Assembly (NCBI GenBank): GCA_038232935.1 | Contig: JBBSMX010000062.1 | Coordinates: 1-22,936, forward strand | Reading direction: 5' to 3' | From: JBBSMX01 sp038232935 | Lineage (GTDB): Bacteria > Bacteroidota > Rhodothermia > Rhodothermales > JANQRZ01 | Length of the DNA stretch: 22,936 bases | Shown here: positions 1 through 6,972 of the stretch, piece after piece | Layout of the letters: each line of letters opens with the position of its first letter | How positions within the stretch are numbered: position 1 is the first letter of the stretch | Program-made: the position numbers and the translations under genes | The notes under the pieces: generated by a model | What the model was told of the DNA's origin: nothing | Database searches by the model: none | The model's input: only the letters and a program-made list of their open reading frames with translations

Positions 1-121
1 CTGGCGGAGACCTTTGAGATCTAGGAAGGTGGTGCTACGCTCTTGGAGCCGCGTCGTGCCTCCGTGCGACGCCAGACCCCGTATGCCTTTATGAAATCGA
101 ACTGTGCCTCTTGACAACCCA
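1..121. mobile_element. Probable end of an insertion sequence (family not recognised)
   Basis: No intact gene lies here. The secreted-protein gene that starts at 586 stops looking like protein at about 113-125, and the sequence beyond has a different composition. On the plus strand the first bases read as a short C-terminal tail (LAETFEI) ending in TAG at 22-24, followed by about 95 noncoding bases. This is how the 3' end of an IS with a plus-strand transposase would look. The outer end would be near the words TTGACAACCC at 112-121. I cannot see the other terminus or a target duplication, so the IS assignment is inference from the broken neighbour. Confidence 0.35.
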
Positions 122-586
122 CCTTGTTATGGGGGTGTAGTCGGGGAAGCCGTCGAGGTTGGTGATGAGGGCACCGGCCGGGGTGTAGACCGGGGCGAGG
201 TAGGCGTGGTCGAGCGTTTCCACCCACGAGTCGCCGCCGTCGGGGGAGCGCTCGATACCGAAGCGACCGATGCCGAAGAGGGTGCCTACCTGAGAAACGA
301 AGGCGTCCCTGTCAGAATCGAGGGTGGGAAAGTCAGCGATGAAGGTCCAGTCCTCTTCATCGGGATGGATAACGAAGAGGCCATCGTCGCCGTTGGCATA
401 GACAGCGGGAGGCAGGTTGTAATCGACCCCGGCGGCGAAGAGGCCTCGGGTTTGAAACGTCTCTCCAACAAGCTCCCACGAAAGGGAATCTGTACTGGTC
501 TGAGCCTGCGAGATTGGACCTGTAAGTGTCACGGCAACGACAAGCGTGCATGCGACACGAAATAGGGTACGAGAAGAAGTAAACAC
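89..586 (-). pseudogene. Secreted BNR/sortilin-like repeat protein, truncated at its C-terminus
   Basis: The reading frame starts with GTG at 586 and opens with a signal peptide: Arg near residue 6, a hydrophobic stretch over about residues 8-24, and a likely cleavage after SQA near residue 29. The next 120 residues alternate short strands and loops with phrases such as DDGLFVIHPDEEDW and RSPDGGDSW. The SxDGGxSW phrase is the Asp-box/BNR motif of beta-propeller proteins. Such exported proteins usually run to several hundred residues and in this phylum often end in a T9SS sorting domain. Here the frame degrades after DGFPDYTP (about position 125) into a short unrelated tail and stops at TAA 89-91. 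It is most likely a gene cut by inserted DNA. The signal peptide is clear; the exact family is not. Confidence 0.6.
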
Positions 587-667
587 GGGAGCGGGGGTCG
601 GTGGGAGGGCAGAAGACAGGGGCCGCCGACGCGAACGCCGACGCCCCCCCCGAGCACTACCACCCCC

Positions 668-3115
668 TCATCGGACGATGCTCACCCGGCGTGAGAACGC
701 CCGCGCCGTCCCGCTGTCTGTCCGCACCGTGGCGCGCACGACGTAGAGCCCTGCAGGCAGCGCACCACCGTCAAGCACAAACTCACGGCGACCCACCTCC
801 GCCCGGCCGTCTGCGAGCACGGCTACCTGTCGGCCGAGCACGTCGAACACGGCGACCGACACGTCGGCGACCTCGGGTAGTACCAGTGGCACCGTCACTG
901 CCCCACTCGACGGATTCGGATACGCCGGATACAACGCGAACGCGGCACCCGTTGCCGCACCGCGTGCCTCCGTGCTCACACTAGACGCCTCGCCGGACCT
1001 CCCGGCCACCGCACCCTGCGCTCCTTCGCCGCCGCCCGCATCCAGCCGCAGCGCGTGCTCGCGCCGCAGCATCGCCGTCACCTCCGCCTCCGGCCACCCG
1101 ACCTCGGCCGCAGCGAGGGCTTCCGCCGCCACGCCCGCATCGCCTGTCTCCACGGCCAGCCCGAAGAGCGCCACCCACCCGAAGAGCGCGTGCTCCGTCC
1201 CGGCGTACTCCGCCGTCAGCGCCGTCGCTGCCTCTCGCGCGGCCTCGGCGTTATCGGCAGCACGATGGACCTCCACGAGTGCCGCGAGCGCCCACGGCCG
1301 CTCGCTCCCCTGCTGGCTCTGCCCGCTGAGGAATCCCGCCAGCCCCGGCGACGGCCCGCGCCGCGCGAGCCGCGTGAGCGCCGTGTACGCGCGCGCCGTC
1401 GCCTCCGGCGTCGCCGCCGTCTCGACCGCGCTCACGAGCAACCCAAAGGCGACCTCGGTCTCGCCCGCGTCGGCCGCCTGCAACGCCTCCCACACCAGCG
1501 GCGGGATCGCCTCGGGGCCGCCGCGTGCCGACGTACCCTCCGAGGTTCCAGCAGACTGCCCTCCTGCGGGGCGACCCTGAATGATGCCGCAGCTCCCGCC
1601 GGGCGCGGTGAGGAACGGGTCGTAGGTGTACGTGCTCCCCCCGTCAGTGTCCACGAACGAGAGGTTCGGCCCCGAGGCGCTCCCCCACCAGTCGCACTGC
1701 GCCCGCACGTCGGAGGAGGTCCGGGCGAAGGCGTGGAGCTCACTCCCGTCCCGGATGAAGTTGTTCTGGGCGTTCGTCCCGCTCGCCGTCCCCGCCGCGA
1801 TGTCGGAGTTAGAGGTCGCCGCGAGCGTACCGGTGGCGTTGAACACGAGATCGTTGTTCTGCGTCGGCGTGGAATAGGCAGACCAGCCGAAGGCGATGTC
1901 GCCGAGGTAGACGGCGTTCGCGCCGTAACCCCCGGCATTGTCCTCGACCACGCTGTCGTAGAGGAAGACGTCGGCCTTGTACGCGCTCACCCCGTCGCCG
2001 GAGTTGCTATCAATCGTGCTGCCCTCCACGAGCACCTGCGCATGGAGGTTCGCATAGATCCCGTCGCCTTCGTTGAGGGATATCTCACTCTGGTTCTTTA
2101 CGTGGACGAACGTGCCGAACCCCGAAGCGTAGATCCCGTCGGCCCCCGCCCCGAGCGCGCTCCCGATGATCCGGGAGTTGTCGAGCGTGAAGTCGCCGAA
2201 GGCGGTGACGGCCGCGCCGCCGAAGCTCTTCACGTCCTGTACGAGAGAGCCGCCGCGCAGCGTAGCCGCCCCGCCGCTCTCGACCCGAAGCCCGCCCCAG
2301 CCCTGGTTGGCATCGTCGTCCGTGAACGTCACCCCGTCCGCATCGAGGTCTCCCTCGACGACGAGCTTCCGGCCCTGCGGGAACTTCAGTTCGAGGTTCG
2401 GCATGTCCCATATCGGAGACCACTCTGACCGAATACGGGAGTCGCCCTCAGCAGCGAACGTGAACGTCCGCCCGCTCGTGGTCGTAGGGACGTAATCCAC
2501 CGGCGAGAGGAAGAATCCCGTTGGGTTCCAATCAATATTAGGGTCTTCCTGTGCATAGTAGGTCCCCAGATCGTAGGGGAGCACGTAGCTCCCGGCGAAG
2601 ACGTCCTCATAGAAGAGTGCTCCGCCGGCCTTTGCCTTCACTTTAGGCAGACGGATGCCGTTTGGAAAGGCGTAAAAAGCTATATCGGGTGAGAATAGAA
2701 GAGTGGAGGGGATATAGAACGCCTCGCTCGGGGCGTAGGCTGGAACGTAGACGTAGCGAGCGACAACTCCCCACTCGTCGTTAGATCCTGAGAACTCGAA
2801 GGTCAGCAACTCGGTCTGGCCGGGCTGCCACACGAACTCCCACTCGCAGGACGGGCAGTCACCATTGAAGTCACCCCGCCACTCCGGCCCTCCGGTGGCC
2901 GAATTGATCTGATGATAATCGCCCTCTATATCAGGGTCACAGTTGGCGACAGGATAAATGATACACCCGGCCCTGTCGTAAATGCGGAGCCAGATATCCG
3001 TATCAGCATGGATCCCGATTTCATAGTTATGCACCACTTCCTGAGCCTGCGCTTGTGGCATGATGGCGATGAGAACAGCCGCTGAGAGAAAGAGAAAGAG
3101 AGAGATATGTGCCAT
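668..3115 (-). CDS. Large secreted right-handed beta-helix protein with a T9SS type A sorting domain
   Basis: This 815-residue exported protein is predicted to reach the cell surface through type IX secretion. The start is ATG at 3115: a GGAGGT Shine-Dalgarno lies a few bases upstream and a signal peptide follows (residues 1-24, ending AQA before QE). The minus-strand frame stays open up to 4000, but only as antisense to the next gene. Residues 25-245 form a beta-rich N-terminal part with Cys51, 59, 87 and 90. Residues 245-480 contain parallel beta-helix style repeats (GGLRVESGG, DGIYASG, GDGIYAN, GDGVSAY). A Gly/Ser linker (512-536) leads to an Ala-rich helical region resembling TPR repeats (538-690). 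Residues 727-815 are the sorting domain, with YPNPSSG, VFDVLGRQV and GLYVVR. The function is unknown; beta-helices of this type occur in adhesins and polysaccharide-active proteins, but no catalytic motif is seen. No secretion machinery is encoded nearby. Confidence 0.85.
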   Translation of the reverse strand: MAHISLFLFLSAAVLIAIMPQAQAQEVVHNYEIGIHADTDIWLRIYDRAGCIIYPVANCDPDIEGDYHQINSATGGPEWRGDFNGDCPSCEWEFVWQPGQTELLTFEFSGSNDEWGVVARYVYVPAYAPSEAFYIPSTLLFSPDIAFYAFPNGIRLPKVKAKAGGALFYEDVFAGSYVLPYDLGTYYAQEDPNIDWNPTGFFLSPVDYVPTTTSGRTFTFAAEGDSRIRSEWSPIWDMPNLELKFPQGRKLVVEGDLDADGVTFTDDDANQGWGGLRVESGGAATLRGGSLVQDVKSFGGAAVTAFGDFTLDNSRIIGSALGAGADGIYASGFGTFVHVKNQSEISLNEGDGIYANLHAQVLVEGSTIDSNSGDGVSAYKADVFLYDSVVEDNAGGYGANAVYLGDIAFGWSAYSTPTQNNDLVFNATGTLAATSNSDIAAGTASGTNAQNNFIRDGSELHAFARTSSDVRAQCDWWGSASGPNLSFVDTDGGSTYTYDPFLTAPGGSCGIIQGRPAGGQSAGTSEGTSARGGPEAIPPLVWEALQAADAGETEVAFGLLVSAVETAATPEATARAYTALTRLARRGPSPGLAGFLSGQSQQGSERPWALAALVEVHRAADNAEAAREAATALTAEYAGTEHALFGWVALFGLAVETGDAGVAAEALAAAEVGWPEAEVTAMLRREHALRLDAGGGEGAQGAVAGRSGEASSVSTEARGAATGAAFALYPAYPNPSSGAVTVPLVLPEVADVSVAVFDVLGRQVAVLADGRAEVGRREFVLDGGALPAGLYVVRATVRTDSGTARAFSRRVSIVR

Positions 3116-3158
3116 GACGAACCTCCGGGTGTACACGAGCGAAGTGGAACGTTCTATC

Positions 3159-3187
3159 ACGGTACACCTCTGACCCCGTAAAGTCAA
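3159..3187 (-). promoter_or_regulatory. Candidate promoter of the beta-helix protein gene
   Basis: On the minus strand TTGACT (3182-3187) is followed after exactly 17 bases by TACCGT (3159-3164), about 43 bases before the ATG at 3115. This fits a general sigma-70 pattern better than the Bacteroidetes TAnnTTTG pattern. A 7-bp inverted repeat, GGTGTAC (3128-3134) and GTACACC (3162-3168), overlaps the -10 region and could be an operator. The rest of the 219-base divergent spacer (3116-3334) shows only a weak TATCTTGA box upstream of the plus-strand gene. Confidence 0.35.
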
Positions 3188-3334
3188 GGCTTCCTCCTTT
3201 ACCCATGCCGACGGACACAAAGAGCCGCCGGAAGCACCGATGATCTCCGGCTCGCCGCCGCGCGTCGGAAGCGCTTTCCCCCTCGTATCTTGACACCCCC
3301 CTCTCTGCCCATCCGCTGACGACGCCGCGCCGCC

Positions 3335-5032
3335 ATGACCAACGCCATCCTCTCCCCGCCGATCCCCCTCAACGAGCCCGTCCGCTCGTATGCCCCCGGC
3401 AGCCCCGAGCGCGCCTCGCTCCGCAAGCGCCTCATGGAGATGCGGGAGGAGACCGTGAACATCCCCGCCGTGATCGGCGGCGAGCGCGTCGAGACGGGGC
3501 GGACGGCCGAGGTCGTGGCCCCGCACGAGCACAGCCGGGTCCTCGCCGTCGAGCACAAGTGCGGCACGGCCGAGGTCAACCGCGCCATCGACGCCGCCGT
3601 CGAGGCCCGGCGCGACTGGATGCGGATGGACTGGAACGACCGCGCGGCGGTCTTCCTCCGCGCCGCCGACCTCCTCGCCGGGCCGTGGCGCGACACGCTC
3701 AACGCGGCCACGATGCTCGGCCAGAGCAAGAACCCGTTCCAGGCCGAGATCGACGCCGCCGCCGAGCTGATCGACTTCTTCCGCTACAACGTCCACTTCA
3801 TGCGGCAGATCTACGAGGAGCAGCCGTTCTCGCCGCCGGGCCAGTGGAATCAGGTCGAGTACCGCCCGCTCGAAGGGTTCGTCTTCGCCGTCACCCCGTT
3901 CAATTTCACGAGCATCGCCGGCAACCTCCCGACCGCGCCCGCGCTGATGGGCAACACGGTCCTGTGGAAACCCGCGACGACGGCGCTCCTCTCGGGGCAC
4001 TACATCATGGAGCTATTGGAGGCGGCGGGCCTCCCGCCCGGCGTCATCAACATGGTCCCCGGCCGCGGCCCCGACGTCGGCGACCCGGCGATTGCGTCGG
4101 AGCACTTCACCGGCCTCCACTTCACGGGCTCCACCGCGACGTTCAACCACCTCTGGCGCGAAATCGCGAACAACCTCGGCCATTATCGGACGTATCCGCG
4201 CATCGTCGGCGAGACGGGCGGGAAGGACTTCATCGTCGCCCACGAGTCGGCGAATCCCGAGGCCGTTGCCACAGCGATTGTGCGGGGCTCGTTCGAGTAC
4301 CAGGGGCAGAAGTGCTCGGCGGCGTCGCGCGTGTACGTCCCCGACGTGCTCTGGCCCGCCGTCGAGGAATCGCTGATGAGCCAACTCGACGAGCTGAAGA
4401 TGGGGCCGGTCGAGGACTTCTCGAACTTCGTCAACGCCGTCATCGACGCGAAGTCATTTAAGAACATCACGAACTACATCGAGCGGGCGAAGGCCGACGA
4501 CGGCGTGCGGATCGCCCACGGCGGCGGCTACGACGACAGCGAGGGCTACTTCATCGAGCCGACCGTGCTCATCGCCGACGACCCGGACTACGAAACGATG
4601 TGTGACGAGCTGTTCGGCCCCGTCGCCTCCGTCTACGTCGCGCCGAAGTCGACGAGCTTCAGCGAGCTGCTCACGCTCGTGGACCGGACGAGCCCGTACG
4701 CCCTCACCGGGGCCGTCTTCGCCCGCGACCGCGCCGCGATTGCCGAGGCACGCGATGTGCTCGCCGAGGCCGCCGGCAACTTCTACATCAACGACAAGCC
4801 GACCGGGGCCGTCGTCGGGCAGCAGCCGTTCGGCGGGGCGCGGGGCTCGGGCACGAACGACAAGGCCGGCTCGCACGTGAACCTGCTGCGCTGGACCAGC
4901 CTCCGCGCCATCAAAGAGACGTTCGACCCGGCGACGTACTTCGCCTATCCCTTCCTCGGGGTGGACGAACCGGCGGCGACGAACGGGCAGCACGAGCAGG
5001 CCACGGACTCGACGGACTCGGCGGAAGGCTGA
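3335..5032 (+). CDS. pruA: L-glutamate gamma-semialdehyde dehydrogenase (1-pyrroline-5-carboxylate dehydrogenase)
   Basis: This 565-residue aldehyde dehydrogenase oxidises L-glutamate gamma-semialdehyde (the open form of pyrroline-5-carboxylate) to glutamate with NAD+, the second step of proline breakdown, in the cytoplasm. Characteristic parts are visible: the N-terminal P5CDH-type region, VTPFNFTSIAGNLPTAPALMGN, the GSTATF nucleotide-loop motif, GETGGKDF with the general base Glu293, and YQGQKCSA with the catalytic Cys327. The 34-residue Glu-to-Cys spacing is normal for the family. The C-terminal part has KPTGAVVGQQPFGGARGSGTND, as in stand-alone P5CDH. The length is close to the usual ~540 residues plus a short Ser/Asp-rich tail. 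No proline dehydrogenase gene adjoins it, so the two steps are encoded apart. The start ATG is 219 bases from the divergent surface-protein gene and has no clear Shine-Dalgarno. Confidence 0.95.
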   Translation: MTNAILSPPIPLNEPVRSYAPGSPERASLRKRLMEMREETVNIPAVIGGERVETGRTAEVVAPHEHSRVLAVEHKCGTAEVNRAIDAAVEARRDWMRMDWNDRAAVFLRAADLLAGPWRDTLNAATMLGQSKNPFQAEIDAAAELIDFFRYNVHFMRQIYEEQPFSPPGQWNQVEYRPLEGFVFAVTPFNFTSIAGNLPTAPALMGNTVLWKPATTALLSGHYIMELLEAAGLPPGVINMVPGRGPDVGDPAIASEHFTGLHFTGSTATFNHLWREIANNLGHYRTYPRIVGETGGKDFIVAHESANPEAVATAIVRGSFEYQGQKCSAASRVYVPDVLWPAVEESLMSQLDELKMGPVEDFSNFVNAVIDAKSFKNITNYIERAKADDGVRIAHGGGYDDSEGYFIEPTVLIADDPDYETMCDELFGPVASVYVAPKSTSFSELLTLVDRTSPYALTGAVFARDRAAIAEARDVLAEAAGNFYINDKPTGAVVGQQPFGGARGSGTNDKAGSHVNLLRWTSLRAIKETFDPATYFAYPFLGVDEPAATNGQHEQATDSTDSAEG

Positions 5033-5054
5033 TCGCGAAGGACCGATTTCATCC

Positions 5055-5090
5055 CCCACGCACGGGCATTTCCGAGTGACCGTGCGCGGG
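5055..5090 (+). terminator. Hairpin downstream of pruA
   Basis: Arms CCCACGCACGG (5055-5065) and CCGTGCGCGGG (5080-5090) pair over 11 positions with one mismatch around a 14-base loop, 23 bases after the pruA stop. No T-run follows, so it is a stem-loop that could end or protect the pruA transcript and not a textbook intrinsic terminator. The rest of the 128-base gap holds no gene; a weak TAGCTTGA box lies about 40 bases before the next start. Confidence 0.4.
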
Positions 5091-5160
5091 CTGTAATGGT
5101 GATGGGAAGGGATTTACCGTAGCTTGAACCGCACCTCAATAATCTATTCGATTCAAGCCT

Positions 5161-5637
5161 ATGACTGTCTTCCGGAGCCGACACCACCCGGGCGATGCGC
5201 CCACCGCGCTCGTCTACGCCCGCGCCCTCACCGGGCCGCTCGCGTGGAGCATGACAGGCGTGATGATCGCCGCCGCCGTCGCGATGCTCGAAGGGCAAGA
5301 CCCGCTGCCGTGGGTGCTGTGGGTCGTCCCGCTCGTCTACGCGCTCAGCACGGCGTGGACGATCTACGACCTGCGCCGGACCCCGGCCGAGCTCGTGCTC
5401 GACGGCTCGCGGGGCGGCCTCCGCTCGGTGTGGGACGCGGCCGGACGCACCTCGGCGCTCCCCCTCCACTCCGTCTTCTCGCCGCGTCGCACGATGGAAG
5501 GCGTCGACGTGCCCATCGGCCGCGCCCTCCACTCGTTCCACCCCGACGATTGGCCGGCGTTCGACCGGCTCGAAGCCGCCGTCTTCGCCGCCGCCGCCGC
5601 TTCGGAGCGAGACCGCCAGACCCGTGCGGCGACCTGA
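5161..5637 (+). CDS. Small membrane protein with two transmembrane helices, unknown function
   Basis: I do not recognise this 158-residue protein. It has a short basic N-terminus, a hydrophobic helix at about residues 22-42, a second at about 48-66 preceded by LPWVLWVVPLVY, and then a soluble C-terminal part of roughly 90 residues. That part contains YDLRRTPAELVLDG, two His-containing phrases (ALPLHSVFSPRR and LHSFHPDDWPAFDRL) and an Ala-rich end. The layout suggests a membrane-anchored cytoplasmic domain. Codon choice is strongly GC-ending, like the neighbours. The stop at 5637 lies 10 bases before the next ATG, so the two genes are probably co-transcribed. Confidence 0.7.
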   Translation: MTVFRSRHHPGDAPTALVYARALTGPLAWSMTGVMIAAAVAMLEGQDPLPWVLWVVPLVYALSTAWTIYDLRRTPAELVLDGSRGGLRSVWDAAGRTSALPLHSVFSPRRTMEGVDVPIGRALHSFHPDDWPAFDRLEAAVFAAAAASERDRQTRAAT

Positions 5638-5647
5638 GCTTTATTCG

Positions 5648-5863
5648 ATGGCTCCCGAATCCCGGCAATACGACCTGTTCGACGCCCCGCCGCTACCGGC
5701 TACAACGCCGTCCGGCATCAAGCGAGCGGCGGAGCACGAGGCCCCGCCGCTCGCCTGTTACTGGGACTTCTGCCCCAACTGCGGGTCGCAGCTCCACAAC
5801 CAGGGCTGCAAATACCGCTGTCCGAAGTGCCACTATTTTATGAGCTGCTCGGACTTCGACTAG
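5648..5863 (+). CDS. Small zinc-ribbon protein
   Basis: This 71-residue protein has a disordered N-terminal half and a C-terminal zinc ribbon: CPNC (residues about 46-49) and CPKC (about 61-64) separated by a short beta turn, with additional Cys residues at ACYWDF, QGCKYR and MSCSD. Two CxxC knuckles of this kind bind one Zn2+ and are found in DNA-, RNA- or protein-binding adaptors. I chose ATG 5648; the frame also has an upstream ATG at 5624 that would overlap the previous gene by 14 bases. The role is unknown. Its place between a membrane protein and a regulator suggests co-expression, but that is inference. Confidence 0.75.
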   Translation: MAPESRQYDLFDAPPLPATTPSGIKRAAEHEAPPLACYWDFCPNCGSQLHNQGCKYRCPKCHYFMSCSDFD

Positions 5864-5877
5864 GTTCATTCGCCGGT

Positions 5878-5934
5878 GGGGGATTCGCCGATTCACTGAT
5901 TCGGAACCTCAATCACCCGATCAGCGAATCCCCC
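5878..5934. promoter_or_regulatory. Perfect 11-bp inverted repeat before the GntR-type regulator gene
   Basis: GGGGGATTCGC (5878-5888) and GCGAATCCCCC (5924-5934) are exact reverse complements separated by 35 bases, and the pairing continues imperfectly inward. The word ATTCG/GATTC recurs several times inside (5882-5902). The repeat fills most of the 87-base gap after the zinc-ribbon stop and ends 16 bases before the regulator ATG. It could be a terminator-like stem for the upstream genes or an operator for the regulator itself. No T-run follows. Confidence 0.45.
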
Positions 5935-5950
5935 GATCTCTCAACAAGGG

Positions 5951-6868
5951 ATGATTCAGCTCGACCGCGACGCCAGTACGCCCATCGTGGAGCAGCTCGC
6001 CGAGCAGCTCCGGTTTCACCTCGCCACGGGGCGGTTCCGGACGGGCGAGCGGCTGCCCTCTACGCGCGCGTTCGGTCAGCAGCTCGGCGTGTCGTTCCAC
6101 ACGGTGCGGAAGGCGTACCAGCAACTCGAAGCCGAGGGGCTGCTGGAAGCCCGGCAGGGCAGCGGTTACACCGTCATCGAGCGTGTCCTGGCTCCGGCGG
6201 CGGATCGGATGGAGCGGGGAGCCAGCGTCGTGCAAGAGGCCATTCAGAAACTGATCGGTCTCGGACTGGACGAGGGCGAAGTCGAATACCTGTTCCAGGA
6301 GCAGCTCGCTTTCCTCGACGACCCCGGCACCCGGCCGAAGGTGGTCTTCGCGGCATCCTACCGCGAGCTCGCCGAGGCGTGCGCCGAGCAGGTCAGCGCC
6401 GCCGTGCAAGAGCGCGTCGATGCCGTCGCGCTCGCGGACCTCGCGCACCACGTCGATGCCGACCTCGTCGTGACGCCGCACGCGAGCATGCAAGCGGCGG
6501 CCCGCACCGTGCCGATGGCTGAGACGGTGAGCGTGCTCGTCCACCCTCCGTCGGATACCCTGCAACTCGTCGCCCGCCTCCTGCCCACCGCCACCCTCGG
6601 CCTCGTCACGCGCTACGGCGACGCAGTGGGGCCGATCCTGACGGAGCTACGGCACCTCACGGGCTTCCCCGGCCCCGCCCTCGCCCTCCAATCCGACGCC
6701 GACCGCGAGCGGTTGGCCGACTTCATCGGCGAGGTGGACCTGCTGCTCTTCACCCCACAAGCACGCCGCAAGCTCCGACCCTTACTAGACGACATCGCAC
6801 ACGCCCCGCTCAACCCCGTCGTCGACCTCGCCTCGCTCGAAGGGGTGCGGGCGGCGATGCGGCGGTAG
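5951..6868 (+). CDS. GntR-type winged-helix transcriptional regulator with an alpha/beta effector domain
   Basis: This 305-residue protein has a GntR winged helix at about residues 5-77. TPIVEQLAEQLR, the GERLPSTRAFGQQLGVS segment (helix-turn-helix), FHTVRKAYQQLEAEGLLEARQGSGYTV (recognition helix and wing) are all textbook. A helical linker (about 80-110) leads to a C-terminal half with alternating strands and helices (PKVVFAAS, VDAVAL, DADLVVTPH, ETVSVLVH, TLGLVTRYGDAVGPIL, VDLLLFTP). This resembles a periplasmic-binding-like or Rossmann-type ligand domain, not the FCD, UTRA or aminotransferase domains usual in GntR proteins. The effector is unknown. The ATG follows a large inverted repeat and no Shine-Dalgarno is seen. 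It may control the two small genes upstream or itself. Confidence 0.85.
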   Translation: MIQLDRDASTPIVEQLAEQLRFHLATGRFRTGERLPSTRAFGQQLGVSFHTVRKAYQQLEAEGLLEARQGSGYTVIERVLAPAADRMERGASVVQEAIQKLIGLGLDEGEVEYLFQEQLAFLDDPGTRPKVVFAASYRELAEACAEQVSAAVQERVDAVALADLAHHVDADLVVTPHASMQAAARTVPMAETVSVLVHPPSDTLQLVARLLPTATLGLVTRYGDAVGPILTELRHLTGFPGPALALQSDADRERLADFIGEVDLLLFTPQARRKLRPLLDDIAHAPLNPVVDLASLEGVRAAMRR

Positions 6869-6926
6869 AGGGCAGAGGGCAGAGGGCAGAGGGCAGAGGG
6901 CAGAGGGCAGAGGGCAGAGGGCAGAG
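6869..6926. repeat. Heptanucleotide tandem repeat (GGCAGAG), eight exact copies
   Basis: Eight uninterrupted copies of GGCAGAG run from 6871 to 6926, preceded by AG directly after the TAG stop of the regulator gene and followed by an A-run. The array sits in the 104-base gap between two convergent genes, and the remaining 46 bases to the 7TM-HD stop hold nothing recognisable. Because the unit is 7 bp, the reverse frames read as repeats of PSALCPL, which is not a gene. Confidence 0.95.
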
Positions 6927-6972
6927 AAAAATACCGGATCCATACCTTTGACGGCTTTGCTTGCTCCCACAC

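Noticed and set aside
587..667. Terminator hairpin between the first two minus-strand genes
   Set aside because: The visible CGCCGACGC words (near 626-650) are direct, not inverted, repeats; no stable stem with a T-run could be drawn.
1055..2428. Long plus-strand frame inside the beta-helix gene
   Set aside because: Arg/Pro-rich composition is typical of GC-rich antisense shadow frames; the minus strand encodes a clear domain series.
3116..4000. A minus-strand frame continuous with the beta-helix gene and antisense to pruA
   Set aside because: It has no signal peptide or recognisable domain, it lies entirely opposite conserved pruA codons and the divergent spacer, and the true start has a Shine-Dalgarno and signal peptide at 3115.
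6869..6926. CRISPR array
   Set aside because: The 7-bp units are contiguous, with no spacers and no cas genes nearby.
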